Part shown: in pieces, positions 18,364 through 22,194 of the stretch | Layout: the number at the start of each line of letters is the position of its first letter | How positions within the stretch are numbered: position 1 is the first letter of the stretch | Source of the DNA: Rubrivivax sp. | GTDB taxonomy: Bacteria > Pseudomonadota > Gammaproteobacteria > Burkholderiales > Burkholderiaceae | Assembly: GCA_016790225.1 (NCBI GenBank) | Contig: JAEUOZ010000053.1 | Coordinates: 1-22,194, forward strand | Length of the DNA stretch: 22,194 nucleotides | Direction of reading: 5' to 3' | Translations under genes and position numbers: made by a program | The notes under the pieces: model-generated | The model's input: only the letters and a program-made list of their open reading frames with translations | Database searches by the model: none | What the model was told of the DNA's origin: nothing

Positions 18364-19323
18364 TCAGGCCCTGCCGGGCAGGGTGCCTGAGATCGGCCCG
18401 GGTGTGTCACCCGCTACCGCAGGCCCGCCCGGGGTTGCCGCCGATGCGGCGTCGCGCAGCGCGTCTTCCACCCCGGGATAGCGCAAGGCCAGGCCCAGCT
18501 CCTGCTTCAGGCGGTGGTTGCCGATGCGGCGCGACTCGTTCATGAAGCTCCATTGCATCGCAGAGAACACGGCCTGGGCCTGCTCTCGCGACAGCCGCGG
18601 CGGGCGCGCCAGGCCGCAGAGATCGGCCACCCGGTCGTAGTGGTCGCCCATGCGCAAGGCCGAGTCGTCGCACACGTTCACGCTGCGCTGGGGACGGCCG
18701 CGATGCAGGGCCAGCACGCAGGCCCGCGCCAGGTCATCGGCATGGATGTGGTTGGTGAAGACATCGTCCTCGCGCTGCAACACGGGCGAGCCGCGCGCCA
18801 CGCGCTCGCGCGGATGCCCGCCTTCGCGGTCCGGCGCATAGATGCCGGGCACGCGCAGGATGCTGACCGTCGCCCCGCTGTGGCGCCCGAAGAAGCGCAG
18901 CAGGGCCTCGGCGTCCACGCGGCGACGCGCGCGTGCGGTGATCGGCGCGACAGTGCGCGTCTCGTCGATCCAGTCGCCCTGGCAATCGCCGTATACCCCG
19001 GTGGTGCTGGCATAGACCAGCCGCGCGACACGGCCGCCGCGTGCCAGCACGCGCAGGAGATTGCGGGTACGGGGATCGGTCTCGCCCTGCGCCGGTGGTG
19101 GCGCCAGGTGCAGCACGGCATCCGACAGCATCGCGAGCCGGCCCAGGGTCTCTGGCCGATCCAGGTCACCCAGCAGTGGCAGCACGCCCGCAGCCCGCAG
19201 GGCCGGCAGGCGCTGCGGGGAGGAACTCAGGGCCAGGATGCGCCACCGGCCGGCCAGCAGCCGCGCCACGCGCAGGCCGACGTCGCCGCAGCCGATGATG
19301 AGCAGGGTGCGGCGGCGGGTCAT
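18364..19323 (-). CDS. YeeZ-like NAD(P)-binding (SDR/epimerase fold) protein
   Basis: This is a 319-aa extended-SDR-like protein. The Rossmann glycine motif GCGDVG (11-16) is intact, and the STTGVYGD segment (106-113) matches the active-site serine/threonine region of nucleotide-sugar epimerases. VSILRVPGIYAPDR and FTNHIHADDLARA are also typical. The usual catalytic YxxxK is replaced by an Arg-rich stretch (ARARRRVDAE, about 130-139). E. coli YeeZ likewise lacks YxxxK, and the enzyme activity of that group is not established. The C-terminus carries MNESRRIGNHRLKQELG, common in this subfamily. The last ~25 residues are a Pro/Gly-rich tail. The start at 19323 is the first Met and begins TLLIIGCGDVG correctly. 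It is divergent from the large ATPase gene. Confidence 0.87.
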   Translation of the reverse strand: MTRRRTLLIIGCGDVGLRVARLLAGRWRILALSSSPQRLPALRAAGVLPLLGDLDRPETLGRLAMLSDAVLHLAPPPAQGETDPRTRNLLRVLARGGRVARLVYASTTGVYGDCQGDWIDETRTVAPITARARRRVDAEALLRFFGRHSGATVSILRVPGIYAPDREGGHPRERVARGSPVLQREDDVFTNHIHADDLARACVLALHRGRPQRSVNVCDDSALRMGDHYDRVADLCGLARPPRLSREQAQAVFSAMQWSFMNESRRIGNHRLKQELGLALRYPGVEDALRDAASAATPGGPAVAGDTPGPISGTLPGRA

Positions 19324-19486
19324 GGTGCGCGGTGTGATCGTGGCAGTCGGGGCGGAGCGCCCGCATTGTGCCGCCCGCGATGCTGCTAAGCTCGCCGGTC
19401 AGGGCTTGCTGGAGCAGGAGCGTGGGCCAAAGGTGTTCAGCCCGCGCCCCGGCAAACGGCAGCCGCAAACCCGACATCGCAGTCCC

Positions 19487-19492
19487 GGGAGG
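19487..19492 (+). promoter_or_regulatory. ribosome binding site (GGGAGG) that decides a TTG start
   Basis: GGGAGG is followed after six bases by an in-frame TTG at 19499. The first in-frame ATG (19604) has no Shine-Dalgarno sequence. The 18 codons just before that ATG all end in G or C, as expected for coding DNA here, which favours the upstream TTG. Confidence 0.6.
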
Positions 19493-19498
19493 CTGGCA

Positions 19499-22030
19499 TT
19501 GGGAAAACGAAGCTCACCGTCTTCGAGCGCGGGTCTGCCGCCGCGTGCTGCGCAGACCCGCTACCAGAGCAACCGCGGCCCCGAGCGCGAGCGGGCCTTC
19601 AAGATGGCGCTGGACGACGGCGAAGCCGGCGCTGTCCAGTCCGTGCCGGTGCGGGTGCAGCGCTCCCGCCTGGGGGTCTGCCGCATCACCACCGGCTTTG
19701 CGCTCAGCTCCGTGGCGATCGGACAGCCCTTCGATGTGCAGTCGCGCACCCAGGGCTCGATCTGGCCCGGCGAATCGACCGGCGCCGTGCAGATCCAGGC
19801 CGATCTGCGCGCTGCGCTGCTGCCGCTGCTGGAGGCCCTCGTCGAGGGTGCCAGCCTGCTGGTGGAGTACCGCTTCGACCCCAGCTCGTCCGGCCCGCCG
19901 CGCGTCGAGGTGCGCGTGCTGGTGGAGTCTCGCGCGCTGCCGGAGGCCGAAGCCCTGCGCGAAGCGCGACAGCTGCGCACCGAGCTCAAGGTCGCGCTCG
20001 GGCCGCTGGCCGGCTGGTATGCCTTTGCCGATGCCGAACTGTCCAGTTCAGACGACTTTCCGCGCGGGCGCGTGGTGCGTCTGCAACCGCAGGCGCTGTC
20101 CGTGGGGGCGCCGGAGGTCATGGGCTTCGTGGCCAGCACCTCGTCGCCGCCGCTGGCCTGGCTTCCGGCGCGCAACAAGGGGGCCGGCGCCGAGGCGCCC
20201 TTGTGCTTTGCCGCGGACTGGCGCCCTTGCCTGGCGCGCACGCTGCTCTCCGCGGCAGGTCTGCCCTCGCCGGTGGGCCTGCGCATCCGGCTGCAGCGCG
20301 AGCGGCTGGACTCGGCCGTTATGCAGGCGCTGCTGCGGGCCGATCAGTCCTTGCGCGTCACGGAGGTTGCCGAGGCCATGGCACCCACCCCGCCACAGGG
20401 CGCGCAGCAGCTCGCGCGCGCCAGCCAGGTGCAGACCTTCCTGGGCACGCTGGCCGAACGGGGTGACTGCCTGAGGATGGACGTGGAGCTCAGCTCGGAG
20501 GCCGCCTTGCCGGGGGCCTTTACCCATCTCGTCGGCCACGAGCTGTTTCCCTACACCGCGCTGGAGATCCTGCAGGACGAGGCCGCTGCGGCCAAGGCGC
20601 GCGGCGCGGCCTCGGCGCGCCAGCACGTGCAGCCGCTGGATCTGACGCGGGCCATTCCCTACCCGCTGTGGGTTCCGCCCTGCCTGCCGGACCCCTGGGT
20701 GCTGGACCGCCTGTCCTTTCCGCGCCACCTGGAAAACGTGAGCGTCGCCCTGCCCTCGTCCGGGCTGCTGATGGGCCGCATGATGCAGCGCGGCTTCGAG
20801 CAGCCGGTGCACGTGGCGCAGGCCGATCGATCGCGCCACATGTACGTGCTGGGCGCCACCGGCACGGGCAAGTCCACCCTGATCGCCAACCTGGCGCGAC
20901 AGGACATCGAGGCTGGCCACGGCGTGGCGGTGATCGATCCCCACGGCGACCTGTTCGACCATCTGCTGGATACCTTGCCCGCCGCGCGCGTCGGTGATGT
21001 GGTCGTGATCGACCCGAGCGATGTGGCGCACCCGGTCGGCCTGAACCCGCTGGACCTCGGGCCGTCACCCACCGAGCAGCAGCGCACGCGCATGATCAGC
21101 GACTTCATCGAGATGATGATCGAGCTGTATCCGGAGCTGCAGGCCTGGACGGCGCGCTTCGAGCAGTTCATGCGCAATGGCCTGGGGCTGCTGCTGGATG
21201 CGGAAGAGTGGCCCACGCTGCGCGATCTGATGCGGATCTTCTCCGACGCCGGCTACCGCGAGATGCTGCTGGCCCGCTGCCGTGACCCCCAGCCGACCCA
21301 GTACTTCCGGATGGCCGCGGGAACGGTCGGCGAGAACGCGTTCGACAACTGGGCGCCGACGATCACCAGCAAGTTTGCCGCCTTCGTCGACAACCCGACC
21401 TTGAGCGCGATGCTGTGCGCGCCACGCCGCACGATCAACTACCGCAGCCTGATCGACGAACGCCGCATCGTGCTGGTCAACCTGGCCAAGGGCGCGATCG
21501 GCAATGTGGACGCACGCATGCTGGGCATGCTGGTCAGCAATGGCCTGTTCCAGGCGGCCCTGTCGCGCCAGGATCTGCCGCGCGATCAGCGCAGCCCCTT
21601 CTACTTCTACCTGGACGAGTTCCAGAACTTCACCACGCGGGCCATCGCCGAGATCCTGGCCGAGGCGCGCAAGTACGGTCTGCACCTGGTGCTGGCGCAT
21701 CAGACGCTGGGGCAGCTGGTCGATCGCCGGCTGTCGCCGCCCACCAAGCTGGTGGACGCCGTGCTGGGCAACATCGCCACCAAGCTGTTCATGCGCGTGG
21801 GCCTGGACGAGGCCCGGCTGATCGAGGCCAACTTCCAGCCGCAGTTCGATGCGGCGACGCTGGCGCAACTGCCCGACCGGCGGGTCGTCTGCCGGCTGCT
21901 GGTGGACAACCGGCCGTCGCCCCCGTTCGTCTTTGCCACCCTGCCCCCGGCTCCGCTGGGGCCGGCCGGGGCTCGGCAGAAGGTGCGTGCGGCCGCCCGG
22001 GCGGCTTCGGTCAAGCGTTATGGTGTCTGA
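19499..22030 (+). CDS. orphan VirD4/TrwB/HerA-like ATPase
   Basis: This is an 843-aa protein (808 aa if the ATG at 19604 is used). The C-terminal half is a FtsK/HerA-superfamily motor of the conjugative-coupling type. It has Walker A GATGTGKST (452-460), the VIDPHGDLF strand that follows in this group, Walker B YLDEFQNF (704-711; Asp706, Glu707), and the downstream LVLAHQTLGQL segment with the conserved glutamine. The N-terminal ~410 residues match nothing I can name. They begin Ser/Arg-rich and continue as alternating strands and helices, with a charged stretch near LVEYRFD. No membrane segment is evident, unlike classic VirD4. No relaxase, VirB or Tra gene is in the window. It is divergent from the YeeZ-like gene, and an insertion sequence begins within about 25-45 bp of its stop. 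Its role could be DNA pumping, plasmid or ICE transfer, or defence. Confidence 0.82.
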   Translation: MGKRSSPSSSAGLPPRAAQTRYQSNRGPERERAFKMALDDGEAGAVQSVPVRVQRSRLGVCRITTGFALSSVAIGQPFDVQSRTQGSIWPGESTGAVQIQADLRAALLPLLEALVEGASLLVEYRFDPSSSGPPRVEVRVLVESRALPEAEALREARQLRTELKVALGPLAGWYAFADAELSSSDDFPRGRVVRLQPQALSVGAPEVMGFVASTSSPPLAWLPARNKGAGAEAPLCFAADWRPCLARTLLSAAGLPSPVGLRIRLQRERLDSAVMQALLRADQSLRVTEVAEAMAPTPPQGAQQLARASQVQTFLGTLAERGDCLRMDVELSSEAALPGAFTHLVGHELFPYTALEILQDEAAAAKARGAASARQHVQPLDLTRAIPYPLWVPPCLPDPWVLDRLSFPRHLENVSVALPSSGLLMGRMMQRGFEQPVHVAQADRSRHMYVLGATGTGKSTLIANLARQDIEAGHGVAVIDPHGDLFDHLLDTLPAARVGDVVVIDPSDVAHPVGLNPLDLGPSPTEQQRTRMISDFIEMMIELYPELQAWTARFEQFMRNGLGLLLDAEEWPTLRDLMRIFSDAGYREMLLARCRDPQPTQYFRMAAGTVGENAFDNWAPTITSKFAAFVDNPTLSAMLCAPRRTINYRSLIDERRIVLVNLAKGAIGNVDARMLGMLVSNGLFQAALSRQDLPRDQRSPFYFYLDEFQNFTTRAIAEILAEARKYGLHLVLAHQTLGQLVDRRLSPPTKLVDAVLGNIATKLFMRVGLDEARLIEANFQPQFDAATLAQLPDRRVVCRLLVDNRPSPPFVFATLPPAPLGPAGARQKVRAAARAASVKRYGV

Positions 22031-22035
22031 GCCGT

Positions 22036-22053
22036 CCCCGGCGCTGACCGGGG
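22036..22053. terminator. hairpin just after the ATPase stop codon
   Basis: A perfect 6-bp stem, CCCCGG/CCGGGG, with the loop CGCTGA starts five bases after the stop. It is followed by CTAGTCTT, not a T-run, so any original terminator tail may have been replaced by the insertion sequence. Confidence 0.45.
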
Positions 22054-22057
22054 CTAG

Positions 22058-22194
22058 TCTTACTGTGTTAGTAAAATCAAGGCATTATGCGCACTTCTTC
22101 AAGCAAGAGGTGAGCCTTGATGGAGGAGTTGGCTGAGTTCGAGCGATACATGGCGCACTTGTGCGCCGGTCTAGGTCATCTGGATCGACACGCG
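22058..22194 (+). mobile_element. left end of an IS701-like insertion sequence (truncated by window edge)
   Basis: From about 22058 the DNA becomes visibly AT-richer than the flanking chromosome and leads directly into a transposase start. The exact edge is not determined. CTAG (22054-22057) and TTAG (22068-22071) both fit the YTAR target duplication reported for IS701-family elements. The right end and inverted repeat partner are outside the window. Confidence 0.6.
22120..22194 (+). CDS. IS701-family-like transposase, first 25 codons
   Basis: The visible 25 residues read MEELAEFERYMAHL then CAGLGHLDRHA. This resembles the N-terminus of IS701-family DDE transposases, where a helix with an HL…LGHxDRH pattern is characteristic. 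The ATG at 22120 follows AGAGG at nine-base spacing. The catalytic DDE domain lies outside the window, so family assignment rests on the short N-terminus only, and intactness cannot be judged. Codon use is less GC-biased at third positions than in neighbouring genes (TTG, TGC, CTA), consistent with foreign origin. Confidence 0.7.
   Translation, partial: MEELAEFERYMAHLCAGLGHLDRHA

Overview
The window is a compact, very GC-rich stretch of bacterial chromosome. Gene content and protein style point to a betaproteobacterium of the order Burkholderiales: thrB next to a BPSS1780-type membrane protein and polA, a cysM–Nudix–tusA run, and a UvrD with a Tudor-like tail. This assignment is by recognition, not by search. 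Most of the window is housekeeping; only the right-hand end (about 19.5-22.2 kb) looks accessory.

Layout, left to right. (1) The 5' part of polA (minus strand, running off the left edge) is divergent from thrB, which is followed closely by a small membrane-protein gene. (2) On the minus strand come a membrane-bound PAS-GGDEF-EAL c-di-GMP protein and, 55 bp downstream of it, uvrD. (3) guaC (plus) follows a 379-bp gene-free stretch that may be a long leader. Convergent to it is an S41 (C-terminal-processing type) protease lipoprotein, which is divergent from valS. (4) valS overlaps tail to tail with a D-2-hydroxyacid-dehydrogenase homologue whose catalytic residues are altered. That gene is divergent from galU. 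(5) Convergent to galU is a tight minus-strand operon cysM–Nudix–tusA (14- and 23-bp gaps). (6) tRNA-Leu(CAA) lies 11 bp before a rhomboid protease gene. A YeeZ-like NAD-binding protein converges on it from the minus strand. (7) Divergent from the latter is a large orphan VirD4/TrwB-like ATPase. A few bases beyond its stop codon begins a truncated insertion sequence carrying the start of an IS701-like transposase.

Functional links visible from the sequence are modest. cysM and tusA join cysteine synthesis to sulfur relay. thrB (threonine pathway), guaC (purine salvage) and galU (UDP-glucose) are standalone metabolic genes. uvrD and polA are both DNA-repair enzymes but are not co-transcribed. 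No CRISPR array, rRNA operon, prophage or complete defence system is visible. The best candidates for something undescribed are the orphan conjugation-type ATPase beside the IS element and the apparent dehydrogenase pseudoenzyme between valS and galU. Because the window ends inside the IS element, the ATPase's right-hand neighbourhood cannot be judged.
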